Shown: positions 43,766-54,906 of the stretch, piece after piece
How the letters are laid out: the number at the start of each line of letters is the position of its first letter
Numbering within the stretch: position 1 is the stretch's first letter
The notes under the pieces: generated by a model
Databases searched by the model: none
What the model saw: the letters and a program-made list of their open reading frames with translations, nothing else
Told to the model about the DNA's origin: nothing
Source: Coptis chinensis
Lineage: Eukaryota; Streptophyta; Magnoliopsida; Ranunculales; Ranunculaceae
Length of the DNA: 64,000 nucleotides
Assembly (NCBI GenBank): GCA_015680905.1
Contig: CM027381.1
Span: 15,291,501 to 15,355,500 of the forward strand
Direction: 5' to 3'
Program-made: the position numbers and the translations under genes

Positions 43766-44840
43766 GTGCTTAAACCTCTTCCTGCTGAATTGAAATATAT
43801 CCAGCTTGATCCAAATGGTATTCATCCGGTGATCATATCTTCTCAGTTATCTGCTGATGAAGAGGCCCGTTTGATTAGGGTGATTAGGGAACATCGTGCC
43901 GCAATCAGTTGGTCCCTAGATGACATTAAAGGGATTGACCTTGGTGTATGCACGCATCGCATACATTTAGAGGATAATGTAAAGACTTCACAAGAACCTC
44001 AGCGTCGCTTGAACCCTACCATGAAAGAGGTGGTCAGGGAGGAAGTCTTAAGGTTACTTGATGCGGGGATCATATATCCCATTTTCGATAGTGAATGGGT
44101 AAGTCCTATTCACGTAGTCCTTAAGAAATCGGGGGTTACCATTGTTCATAATGTTGTGGGTGAATATGTTTCCACTCATGTTCCTATGAAATGGAGGATT
44201 TGTATTGATTACAGACGCTTAAATGCCATGACACGAAAGGATCACTTTTCTTTACCCTTTATAGATCAGATGCTCGAATGTTTAGCTGGTCATGCTTATT
44301 ATTGTTTTTTAGATGGCTATTTTGGCTATTTTCAGATCATTATTGATCCTGATGACCAAGACAAGACTACCTTCACATGTCCTTTTGGAACATATGCGTA
44401 TAAACGGATGCCTTTTGGTCTCTGTAATGCTCCTGGTACCTTCCAGTGGTGTATGCTTCATATCTTTAGTGACATGGTGGAGTGCTTTATAGAAGTTTTC
44501 ATGGATGATTTTTCTATATATGGAGACTCTTTTAGTGAGTGTCTGTCTAACCTTTCCCAGGTGTTAACACGATGTGAGAAAAAAAATCTGGTTTTAAATT
44601 GGGAAAAGTGTCATTTTATGGTAAAGAAAGGGATAATGCTAGGTCATATTGTATCTAGTGACATCATAGAAGTAGATAAGGCTAAATTGGATAAGATAGC
44701 GTCTTTACCTATACCACAAACTGTCCGTGATATTAGAGCCTTTTTAGGCCATGTAGGTTCCTATAGTCGTTTTATCAAGGATTTTTTGAAAATAGCTAGA
44801 CCTTTAACTAATCTCTTCTAAAGGACGCTATCTTTGATTT
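43766..44840 (+). pseudogene. E6 reverse transcriptase
   Basis: RT motifs in order: MKEVVREEVLRLLDAGIIYP, WVSPIHVVLKKSG, MKWRICIDYRRLNAMTRKDH, FSLPFIDQMLECLAG, KTTFTCPFGTYAYKRMPFGL, then FMDDFSIYG as the catalytic box and LNWEKCHFMV..GI.LGHIVS. The thumb follows (VRDIRAFLGHVGSYSRFIKD). The extra segment between VVLKKSG and MKWRICIDYR (GVTIVHNV.., P) is typical of Athila RT. Broken near its end. Confidence 0.9.
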
Positions 44841-45310
44841 CAATTTTGAATGCAAGCAGGCTTTTGCAACTTTAAAATCCGCTTTAACATCTGCACCAAT
44901 TATACAACCTCCCAATTGGTCTAAACCTTTCGAGCTTATGTGCGACACTAGCAATTATGTTGTTGGTGCTGTGTTAGGACAAAAACTAAATGATAAGTCG
45001 ACTATAATTTATTATGCTAGTAAAACTTTAAATAATGCTCAACGCAATTACACTACTACTGAAAATGAATTTTTAGCTGTGATGTATGCATTAGATAAAT
45101 TCCGCCCTTATTTGGTTGGTTCTAAGACCTTTGTCTACACTAACCATGCAACTATTAGGTACCTTCTTGCCAAGAAGGATGCTAAACAGAGATTGATCCG
45201 ATGGATTCTTCTCCTGCAAGAGTTTACCCTAGAAATTAAGGATAAACGAGGGGTAGAGAATGTGGTTGCAGATCACTTATCTAGACTTACCAATGACAGT
45301 GATAGTGATT
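44841..45310 (+). pseudogene. E6 RNase H
   Basis: Motifs: [89 protein letters not shown] and a final [15 protein letters not shown] then VADHLSRL. This is the standard Ty3/gypsy RNase H that follows RT. No second RNase H is present, unlike E2. Confidence 0.88.
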
Positions 45311-45389
45311 CAAAGTCCATACCGGATTCTTTTCCTGTTGAGCATCTTTATGCTATTTTTTCTGCACCATGGTATGCCGACATTGTGAA

Positions 45390-46661
45390 CTTCTTAGCTT
45401 CTAATATTATTCCTGATATTTGGTCCAAAAATGAACGTAAGAGGTTTTTGGCCAGAGTTAAGCTATACTACTGGGATGAGCCCTACCTTTTTAAGTATTG
45501 TGTGGATCAGATTATTCGTCGTTGTATTCTCCAGTGGGAATATAATGAGGTTTTATCCTTCTGCCATGACAAAGAGTGTGGTGGCCATTTTAGTGGTATG
45601 AAAACGGCTGCTAAAGTTTCCAATGTGGTTTTTATTAGCCTTCCCTGTTTAAAGATGCCCAAGTTCATTGCAAGATGTGTGTTCGTTGTCAACAACTTGG
45701 GAGTATTACTAAACGTAATATGATGCCATTAAACCCCATTTTGGTGGTAGAAATTTTTGATGTCTGGGGCATTGATTTCATGGGTCTTTTTCCTCTTTCC
45801 CACGGTTTTATTTATATTCTTGTTGCCATGGACTACGCTTCAAAATGGATAGAGGCCATGGCTTGCCGTAGCAATGACCATAAGACAGTTGTGTATTTTG
45901 TTAAGGAATACATTTTCTGTCGGTGTGGTATTCCTAAAGCCATCATCAGTGATGGGGGTACGTATTTTTGCAAAAGAGTTGTTGCTTCTTTAGTTAAAAA
46001 AGATGGAGTTACCCATAAGGTGGCAACTCCTTATCATCCACAAATTAGTGGCCAGGTAGAAGTCTCTAATAGGGAAATAAAGAAAATATTATAAACAACA
46101 GTAAATCCTGATAGAAAAGATTGGTGTAAGCGTCTTACTGATGCCTTATGGGTATATCAGACTGCTTTTAAAACTCCTATAGGTATGTCTCCCTTTAGAC
46201 TTGTGTTTGGAAAACCTTGTCACTTGCCCGTTGAATTAGAGCACCGAGCTATGTGGGCTATAAAAAGCTTTAACTTCAATTATGATGAGGCAGGTGTCAG
46301 GTGCAAATTGCAATTAAATGAGCTTGAAGAAATCTGTAGCGATTCTTACGATCTCGTGAAAGATTATAAAGCTAACATGAAACATGTCCATGATAAACAA
46401 ATTTTGCATAAGGAGTTTGTGGTTGGTCAAAAGGTCTTGTTTTACAACTCCCGTTTGCACATTTTCCCTGGAAAGTTAAAAACTCGTTGGTCTGGTGCTT
46501 TTATGGTTACTGAAGTCACCCCTTATGGGGCAATCACCTTGTTAAATCCCAAGGACAACAGTACCTTTAAGGTTAATGGCCAACGATTAAAACATTTTCA
46601 CGAGTTAATGTCCCCAGATATGGAGGATGTCCTTTTACAGGACCCTGTCTATGAGGACTGA
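45390..46661 (+). pseudogene. E6 integrase
   Basis: Zinc-binding N-terminus ([18 protein letters not shown], then CVRCQQLG), a catalytic-core pattern ([60 protein letters not shown]) and the C-terminal part ([48 protein letters not shown]). Family role is insertion of the cDNA into chromosomes. Broken in a few places. Confidence 0.88.
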
Positions 46662-47561
46662 CCTTTGTTGTTGGTGCACTTCCTTTCATTTCCATATTTT
46701 GGTGAGTGCACCATTCAGGTAACCGGGCCCTCCCTTTGGAGTGTATGGCTGTAAGTACCGGATCCTAAGTCCACGTTTTTCACTCTTGCATGTTTTCTCA
46801 GTTTTTTATTCATGTTTCTCTATGGTGTGAATTATATCTTGATTGCTTTATTATTTTCCCTTATAATAATCCGTATTCATAAAAAGTAAAAAATAAAGAA
46901 AACCATAAAAAAAAATTGTAATCTAGCAAGTCTCGGGAATCTGACTTTAAAAGACTCACATGTTTAAACAAATTTTTAAAACCCTATTTTAAAATTTTGT
47001 TTGGGGGTGGGGTGTTGGTCTTTCCATTCTTGTTCGCTCAACTTCCTATTCTTGTTATTTATGTCGTTTAGTCATATTTTGATTCGGGTTGACACTATCT
47101 ATGAAATTAGATTCCTTTTGCTCACATAACTTATGTCATACACGCACTTCAAGTCATTTTCCATTTTCTTACATGTCAACCAAGGTTAGATTCGAGTTTT
47201 TTTTATAGATCATTGGATTGTACTCTCTTTGATGATCGTTTTCATAGCTCATTCGCAAAAATTAGACCGTTAACGAATCGGGAATTTTAGTTTTAATTTT
47301 ACGCGGCATAGGACGGAATAGGTATTTCAAAATTTGTTCTGGGATTGGGCCCAACAGGTTAAGCCCACACGTTTAAACCTCTTCGCATTCTTCATCTTCT
47401 CCCCTCGCCTCCAAGAACAACATCGAACCATAAAAAATAAATTAATAAATTAAAAAAAAATCCAAAAAGGCTACGCGACCCACTCCAATTTGTTTCAAAT
47501 AGAATTCAATTAGAACTTCTCCCCACCTTGCATTCCACCCAAATTCGAATTCTAAAACCCA
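46662..47561 (+). other. E6 conserved noncoding island between pol and ORF3a
   Basis: It starts with GGTGAGTGCACCATTCAGG and the GGTAACCGGGCCCTCCCT box, then GTACCGGATCCTAAGTCCAC. An AGTCT...AAAAGACTCA motif (46929-46959) and a polypurine-like tract (46995-47013) follow. All four parts recur in the same order in E3 and E4 although little else is alike. The final ~200 bases before ORF3a hold a GGGCCCAACAGG word and are otherwise unassigned. Confidence 0.75.
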
Positions 47562-48674
47562 ATGGCGAAAAACCGAAAAATTCTTCCGGAACAAGGTTTT
47601 GTTTCTAAACAATTTTCACCTTTTTATGATACTGAGATAATTAGTAGGGGGTGGAAAGGGTTGTGGTATTCGGTGAATGATTTTTATCACACCGATTTGG
47701 TGTTGAATTTCTATAAAAAGAGGTATATTGAGGGTAGGAAGATTTTTGTGAAAGTGAATGGTACGAGGAGAGAAGTGTGTATAGCTATGTTGTCTAGGAT
47801 TCTTGGCGTTGATGCAAGACACAACCTCGTAATCACAATGCAAGAATCGTAATGGGATGGGATCGAGGCATTGTTGAAAGAGACTGTATTGGAAGGACAG
47901 TACAATGCAAAATCACATTGTGTTCGACAGTCGTCTCTGAGAACCAACCAGCTGGTTGTAGCTCAGTGGCTTGGTAAGAACATCATTGGCACCTCGAAAG
48001 TTAGTGACATCGGCTCGTCTTGTCTGCATGTTCTTTGGGTCCTTTAGGAGAAAAGGTATGAGTTTTGCATCCTCAACCTTTTAATTGCTGAGCTTAGAAG
48101 TGTTGGAATATATACTGCACCCTTCCCTATTTTAATTACTAAGATCATGCTGCATTTTGGAGCTGTTTCGAAAACTCATCTGATTATGTTGAAGTTGCAT
48201 GCAAATGCAAAGATTTATAAAGACTGTATTCAGAGGAAGTGGAAATTGCCTGAGGATAGGGGTGTTGAGAGTGAGTCGAGTGATGATGATAAGGAAGACA
48301 TGGCATGTTTTGAGGCCGATGCCTTGGAAAAGGCTACTTCATATATAGAACACATAACATTGCTTCATCGTGGCATGCGTTCTCTTAATACCATTTGTAA
48401 GGATCTGCGAACTAGGCAGGTTAACATCCATCAGAATTTTGATGACCTCAGTGCTAGTAACCGGGAGCTCCAAGCTAACATGGAAACCCTAGTCCATCGT
48501 GATAAGGAGCGTGGGGAATCCATGAACGCATATATAGAGGGACAAGGAAAGTTCCAAGTCGAAGTTCTTCGATGCTTGCCACCTGATGGGGGTTCTTCTT
48601 CGGATACCTCTGTGAGGCATGAGCATCGTCGGCGCAGGACGGATGACTCTAGCCCATCATCGTTGCATGGCTAG
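47562..48674 (+). pseudogene. E6 ORF3a: gene after pol, plant-transposon-type domain
   Basis: It begins MAKNRKILPEQGFVSKQFSP and has SRGWKGLWYSVNDFYHTDLV, LNFYKKRYIEGRKIFVKVNG and a MLSRILGVDA block. The pattern GW..L...N.FY...L...FY...G...F.V......I..LL..LGV is similar to ORF3b, so I infer the two are paralogues. The second half has VSDIGSSCLHVLWVL, then a heptad-rich coiled-coil (about 48330-48560: MRSLNTICKDLRTRQVNIHQ) and an Arg/Ser-rich tail (RRRRTDDSSPSSLHG). No signal peptide or membrane segment is evident. Broken near its middle. Confidence 0.68.
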
Positions 48675-49479
48675 TTTTTGTTGTATTTTTGTAGTGTTAA
48701 GACTAGTTTTCTTGTTTTTCATAGATTTTATTTTTGAATTATTTGTTAAGTAGTTAATATTTGGATTCTGTAATTGTTATTTCATTTTAATTTAATTTGA
48801 AGTTATTTTAGTTTTCGACATATGCTATGTGTTGTATTGTTAATTCCACCCTTTCAACTTGTTTGGGGGTGGAATTATTTATTTAGTAGTGCCTCTAATC
48901 ATATCCACTTATTTTGTTGTCGAATTTATTGCCTGCTTGATTATGATTGGATTATGTGAGAATGTTGCTATTTTGGTGTCGCTAGTATTAGAAAGTGTTG
49001 TTGGTGCAACCTCAAGGAGTCATGACTAGAAGAATTATATTTTAATTCCAGCCAAAAAGTTATTGGTTTGGTTTTGGAGTATGTCTCTTGTCTGTTTCTA
49101 TTTTGGATTTAGAACTGCCTTATTCCATTATGTTGCCTTAACTAGTTGGAAAACTTGTGGAACTTAGAAACTAGTTCTCTATAAATCCTTGGTGCACTCT
49201 CAACTTCCCATCACACCTCTCACTTTGCATCTCTCACTTTGCCTTTGAATTTTTCACTTCATATCACTCATCATACTCGGAGCGTGCACGCCCTCTGTTT
49301 TGCCTATACTCAGAGCGCACGCGCACTAAAATCACTGGATATCGAGCAAGGCAATAGCGCACCCGCGCCCTTCCATAGACAAAGTTGAGCGTGCCCGCGC
49401 CCTTCACCTCAGCAGCCACTTTCAGTTATGATTTTTTGTAGGTTCTTCCAAGGTTGTTTCTAGCAGTTCTAGAGTGTGT
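48675..49479 (+). other. E6 spacer between ORF3a and ORF3b
   Basis: A polypurine-like TTGTTTGGGGGTGG lies at 48858-48872. A CpG-rich four-unit leader follows at 49276-49410 (GAGCGTGCACGCCC, GAGCGCACGCGCAC, GCGCACCCGCGCCC, GCGTGCCCGCGCCC), then an acceptor-like TTTTTTGTAG at 49432-49441. The leader mirrors 31792-31920. Confidence 0.65.
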
Positions 49480-51525
49480 TATATGATATGAAGTTTCCTC
49501 AGATCATACCGAAGATGTCATTCAAAGATTTATTCGCAAGTGACACGTATGGATCTTGGTTCCGCAACGTGATTATATAGGTGATAAGAGCCCAAAACTG
49601 TAGTTTTAACCCCTTAATAATTCTACTTTTAGACCAATTATGCGAGTAATATATAAGAGTTAATGCTAATTACGTGCTTTTATATATTTCAGGCATGGAA
49701 CTCAATTATGTGTAGAAATGTGCCACTTTGGCGATATAAAGGAGCAAAGGGTTGGTTGCTAAGAAGTTCTGTGATAAAGGCCAAGGTTCAAGGAGACAAA
49801 GCCTTTATGAAGCCCGGTCAAAAGCTGAAAAGTTAACACGGGCAGAAACAGTACACAAGGCAGCAGAACTTTCGAAGACCATATCTTTGGACTCAAGCCT
49901 CGGATTTGGGCCTACCTTAAGTCAAAACGACCGACTCGGAAAGAGCTTTCCAATGGTTTAAGCCTTGACTCAATCAGAGGAGCAGAAGTTGACGAAAAGT
50001 CTACTGAAGTCAAAGCCAACTGAAACGGGCTCTGTGGACTGAAGAAATTGGGCTTTGGGCTCGATTTTCCGGCCCAAAACATGGCTCCTCACCCCATGCA
50101 CGAAATTGTGGATCTGGTCTCCTCCTTTACATAAAACAAGACTTAGCTCTAAAGAAAAGGATAGTTAGATAATCTAGAATAGAAAGTAGCCATTAAAATA
50201 GTTTGTAGATCTAGATTTGAATTTCAGTTAGTTAAATTAATTAGTTTCATACATTGTTTTAGATTAATTCTTTGAATCATAGTTCTTCATTGCTTAGATA
50301 AATAAAATAGTTATTTCTGGTTCATTTCGATTTGTCATTTAAATTTGTTAGATCTAAATTCAATTATTGTTATTCAATTCTTAGTTATTAATTTAGATTT
50401 CAATTATTGTTTAGTTAAATTGAATAAATTTATAATCTTTATATTACGTCTAGTTTTAATTCACATCGTAGTATAAATTCCCACCATTGCTCTCATTAGA
50501 CTTTGGATTTACTAGTCAATTGTAGAAAACTTGAATGCTAAAGAACTAGGAGTGGAACAAACTTTTTACTACACTCTATTTCGATAGAATTGAGAGTATA
50601 GAAATCTTTGATAGCAACGCATAATTAAGTTTAGTTTCACTTGCATTTTGAGTTTCATCGTTCATTTCGTAGGTAAATTATTCAAATTTTACGTTTATTA
50701 ACAGGCAGGATGGCAGCCTCTGATGATAAGTCCTAATGAACTATACTCTCCTGCACTTGCAACTTATTTTTATGAGCATTGTACATTCTTTGAAATATCA
50801 GATGGAGAGGAGGTGTTCTCCGTCACTATTAAGGATGAGACAATAGATATAACCAAGTTCTTATTGGCATTTGCCCTTGGATTGTCTATGCCTGCTGAAG
50901 TTCAAGATGGGGCTATTGGGTAGATAATATGTATGTCTACACCTATGACTTTTTGCATGAGGCCTATGGGGCAGGAATTTTTCGTATAGAGGACCAATGG
51001 CAATATAATGTAGCCCTGAGTACCTTGTCCCTTAACGTGGGCACGGTGATGTTTTTTATCATGCTAAACATATTAGGAGAATGGCGTTCTTCTTCTGTGA
51101 ATGACGCCACTTGCAATGTCTTCCTTGCTTTAGCCACGGGACGTATGCTTTATGACATTCCCCAGACCTTAGTTTCTAGTTTAGCTCGAGCTCACAGTAT
51201 GAGGCATAAGTATTTTCTTATGCCTGTCTTAGTTTGTCGAATAACGCTATGTTTCTTTCCGGATTTTTGTGCCCGTTTCACGGATTGGGTTAGGATTGAC
51301 ACTGTGCGACCCACCAACTGCATTATACGCTCATTCCATGCAATGACTTGGCCAAGGTGGAGGCTACAACCTAATTGGGTTGCCCCTTACACCCTATCCG
51401 ACCAAGTGGCGCTTGACCGGTTAACGATTGTAGATGATAAATGGCGTGAGGCCTGGCAAATTATCGTGGCATGGTAGGATGCCAAGGAACCTCAATTCTT
51501 TATTAAGGAGGAGGACAACGAGTAA
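49480..51525 (+). pseudogene. E6 ORF3b, interrupted by solo LTR S1
   Basis: The left part (FKDLFASDTYGSWFRNVI, to 49581) and the right part (GWQPLM, ELYSPALATYFYEHC and onward from 50704) match E4 ORF3b on either side of S1. Further conserved blocks are EEVFSVTIKDETIDITKFLL, LNILGEW, LALATGR, LARAHSMRHKYFLMPVLV and an acidic end (FFIKEEDNE-like). It belongs to the same domain family as ORF3a. Confidence 0.72.
49582..50703 (+). repeat. S1: solo LTR inserted in E6 ORF3b
   Basis: About 1.12 kb from TGATAAGAGCCCAAAACTG to ...CGTTTATTAACA. It is closer in its first 100 bases to the E4/E9 LTRs than to the E6 LTR. No primer site or internal DNA follows; the ORF3b homology resumes at once. The flanks ATAGG and ACAGG may be a degenerate 5-bp duplication. 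The likely origin is insertion followed by LTR-LTR recombination. Confidence 0.8.
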
Positions 51526-52346
51526 AGACGGGATATGAGGTAAGTTTTTTTTTTTTTTTGTTAGTGTCTGCTTATGTCCTAAGCAATTTAATTTTTGTTA
51601 ACCCCATAACAGGTGGAACTCGTATAGAGTTGCGTCTGTTTTTATTTATATATATTAGTATGTTATAACTTTGTTTTGTAGGTGTTCTTCAATTTTCACA
51701 CATTTCCATGGTATTTCCTAACCTTCTTATTTTAATACTTTAAGGACAAAGCATGTTCTTGTTTTGGGGTGGCATAGAAACATGTGTAATTTAAAGAACC
51801 TATTAGGAGAATACATGTATAATATACACTTGTTTTATAGTAAAAAAATTACTAAAGTTAAAAAATATATATATAAATAAATAAACAGTTTATGCTATAC
51901 ACTTAGGAATATTGGTATTGTTTCTTTCTCCATGATGATATTAGTCTAGATATTTCACATTAGCTCTTATATTATAATAGTTTTTAGAAATTTAGGTTAA
52001 TATGTAGGTAATAATCATTGCATCTTTCTATAAATATATTGCATGAGTATCTATGATTGTTTGGCAGTAAGTTTCTGAAATCTAGGCTAGAGTACTTATT
52101 CTACAAATCCTGTGAGAATATAGCCTAAAGCCTTATATGAGTGAAATATTTGAGAAATGATACAAGAGAGAAGTAAATTCTGAATAGAGAAATCACACGT
52201 CCACTTGTTTGATCACTATACCATATCCTAAGCAAGAATTTAGGCCCTCTTTAGATCGATATAGCTAGAAATTCAAACCTATATGAAGTTATTTTCCGTT
52301 AGTCGCCTCTCATAGCCTTTCTGTAGCCTTTCATAAACCGCAAATC

Positions 52347-52397
<51 letters not shown>

Positions 52398-53213
52398 GCC
52401 TACTCATCTTTGAATGAATCTGAGAATAGAGATGAAATGAAGAATATGAAAGAAAAAGACCTGTGAAACCAAGAATTTGTTAGTTGCTTCAAATAAGAAA
52501 AGAAAGTTTCCATCCAAAGAAATGAAAAGAAAAGAAAAATAAAATAAAATAAAAAGTTAGAACTCCAAAAATAGAATTAAAGGAGTCAAAAGCCAAAAGA
52601 AAAAGGAAAAAATGGCTAAGGTTGGAAACAAAGTGTAGAAGCAAAGTAAGGATAAGGTTTTCTCTAGTTACATAATATGAAAACTCTATCATCTCAGACT
52701 TGTTCTTTTTGAATATCCATTTTCTTCATTCGTAAACCATCACCTAATCCCCACAACACCTAATAAAGACCTCTAGCTCAATTTGGAATAGGTTAGTGTG
52801 ATAGTAAGTGGCAGATGTGTTTGATCGACTTCAGCTTTCTTATGTGTCATTGAGATTGTAAGGTAAAGTGTGCTCACTGCACACTGGAGTGAGCGAAACT
52901 TGAGTGGAAAAATTAGAGTGGTTTTTGTCTTGACATATATATGAGGACCTACTTAAGGACGTTATTCCAAAGTTTCAGAAACGGACCTGTTATTGCATTT
53001 CATAGCATAGTTCATTGTATATATGTTTATTCGTAGATGATTGATTATTATGCACGTATTAGCTTAGATTTCGACTTGATTATTTTGTATTCCTAGCTAG
53101 TGAGATGTATAGATATCTTAAGGTAAAGTAGGAAACAATATTTTTATTTCTTAGTCGTTGTAGTATAGATGAAGTTTGTGAGTACCTTCTATGGAAAACT
53201 CTTATGAGGCTAT
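51526..53213 (+). other. E6 3' noncoding region
   Basis: A polypurine-like tract with GGACAAAGCATGTTCTTG before it lies at 51738-51772. A 44-base A-run lies at 52351-52394. The rest is homologous to E4 12840-14600 and E9 61706-63500, including the CTTATGAGGC stretch near the 3' end where E8 inserted. No gene is seen. Confidence 0.65.
52351..52394 (+). repeat. Poly(A) tract, 44 bases
   Basis: 44 consecutive A residues in the 3' noncoding DNA of E6. E4 and E9 have only T-runs of about ten or fewer bases in the corresponding region on the other strand. It is probably slippage expansion. Confidence 0.85.
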
Positions 53214-54838
53214 TGATAAGTGCTCAAAAAGTGCAATTTAACCCTCGATTATGCCTCTTGTTTAGCCATCTTAGTGGACTAATAGTGTTTGTAAGTTATG
53301 TTTTAAGATTCTACAGGTGAAAAAGAGAGTTTTGTAGAATATTAGAGAAAATGGGGTAAAACAGAGCAATACGGAGCATTAAGGATCACATGGGAAGCCC
53401 GTGGACAATCATGGAAAAGGACAAGGAATTGAAGCTATTAAAGATGCGACTTGGACCTATTTTAAAGCCTATTTGGAAGCCCAAGGCCAAAGGATTCGTT
53501 GCTTGGACCAAAGCCCGCAAAAGAGGATAAAAAGATAGAGCAGAAGAGACAAAATAGGCTTACACGTCTGGGACGCATAGATCGAGCGTCCAGACGCATT
53601 GATCAAGTCTGGGATACATGGATCGAGTGTCCAGACGCATTGATTAAGTCTGGGATGCATGAATAGTGCATCCAGACACATGAATCGACATTGTAGCCAA
53701 TTCCTTCCGGTTTGGAGATGGTTGATGAAGTTGGATTTGTATTAGGAAACAAATGACGGTTTGGAATGCTTCTAGAGCTCATTGTAACCCCTATAAATAG
53801 AGGACCTAAGTGCCTCATGTAATAGGCCAATTCACTTATATTCTTGTCTCCAGAACTTGAGGTAGAGAGAGATTAATAATAAAAGATCGGTTTTAACTAG
53901 ATGAGTCTTAATAAATTAGTCTTTCTAGTCTTATGTTCTTCGACTCGTCTTCTTCTCGTTCTTCGTGTTCTTCCTTCTTTATGGAAGGCTAATCTTCTCC
54001 TTCAAGGGAGGAGATGAAACCAGTGCTTAAGGTTTAATGATTCTTCTGATTCATGGTGTTCTTCAATCAGGTTAGTTCTTTATGTTTTTAGTTATTAGTT
54101 CCATTTCCCACACCAGGGGATGGAAGTATAGAATAGGGTTTATGTTTTGCAATATTAATATCATGCTAGTGTTCTTTACTTTTCTTCTAGTAGTATAGTT
54201 CTTTAGAGTTAGGGAAGTATTCTTTGTGTTGCCTTAGAAGGGGTAGCTCAGGGAGTGGCTGCCTAGGGGAAGCATTCTTTGTGTTTGCCTTAAGTGGTGA
54301 TTCATTGAATGGCCGCCCTATTAGGAAGTACTCGTTGATGTTTCTCTTGGTAATACATTGAATGGCTGCCCCGAGCTTACATAAAAGGAAAGAAGATATT
54401 AATAGCATAAACATAGGAACAACCTTAAGTATAGTTCATTGTTAACGATGTTTCGTCCAAAAGGACATCGGCACTTGCTCGATTGCCTAATTGTAGTCTA
54501 CTTGTAAGAACAACCATGAAGCAGAAGGTCATAGATTAAAAGTATTGGTGGATTCTAATCTCTTGAATTCCCTCTCTTATAAATTCCCAATAGTTTAGTT
54601 AATTTAGTTTAGTTTAGCATTAGAATCTAAATCTCTATAATCATAGTTTTTAATCCCTTAAACCCCCTTTCCAATCCTGTCCTTCACATAACATACACTT
54701 AAAAGTGGAACGATACCCTACTCATCCTTTACTTATTAAGGGATAATTAGGTTTTGATACGCTTCTATTTGTTCAACGACCATCATCTATCTACATCATC
54801 CATACACCATCTACACAAAAAAAAAAAGAGGAGTGTCA
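53214..54838 (+). repeat. E8 5' LTR
   Basis: 1625 bp, TGATAAGTGCTC...AGTGTCA, clearly related to the E7 LTRs. It includes the minisatellite at 53563-53690 and a partly duplicated TTCTTTGTGTT..GCCTTA stretch at 54214-54300. Confidence 0.9.
53563..53690 (+). repeat. Minisatellite in E8 LTR
   Basis: About three ~41-base units built from GTCTGGGACGCAT, GATCGAGCGTCCAGACGCAT and TTGATCAAGTC. GTCTGG and CCAGAC halves make each unit partly palindromic. Diverged counterparts are at 34190-34330, 41510-41640 and 59628-59756. Confidence 0.75.
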
Positions 54839-54840
54839 AA

Positions 54841-54906
54841 TGGCGCCGCTGCTGGGGATATAATTAATTGTAACCCTGGAAGGAGTGTCAAATGGCATCG
54901 CTGCCG
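54841..54906 (+). other. E8 duplicated primer-site junction
   Basis: TGGCGCCGCTGCTGGGGA at 54841-54858 directly follows the LTR. About 52 bases later the LTR tail and primer site recur (GGAGTGTCAAATGGC at about 54882-54896, site from 54893). The second copy aligns with E7's junction; the first is the closer match to the tRNA-Asp-type site. Confidence 0.75.

Noticed and set aside
47562-51525. Calling ORF3a/ORF3b an envelope gene
   Set aside because: Position fits the env-like slot of Athila elements, but no signal peptide, membrane anchor or glycoprotein-like features are seen; the similarity is to a plant transposon-associated domain.
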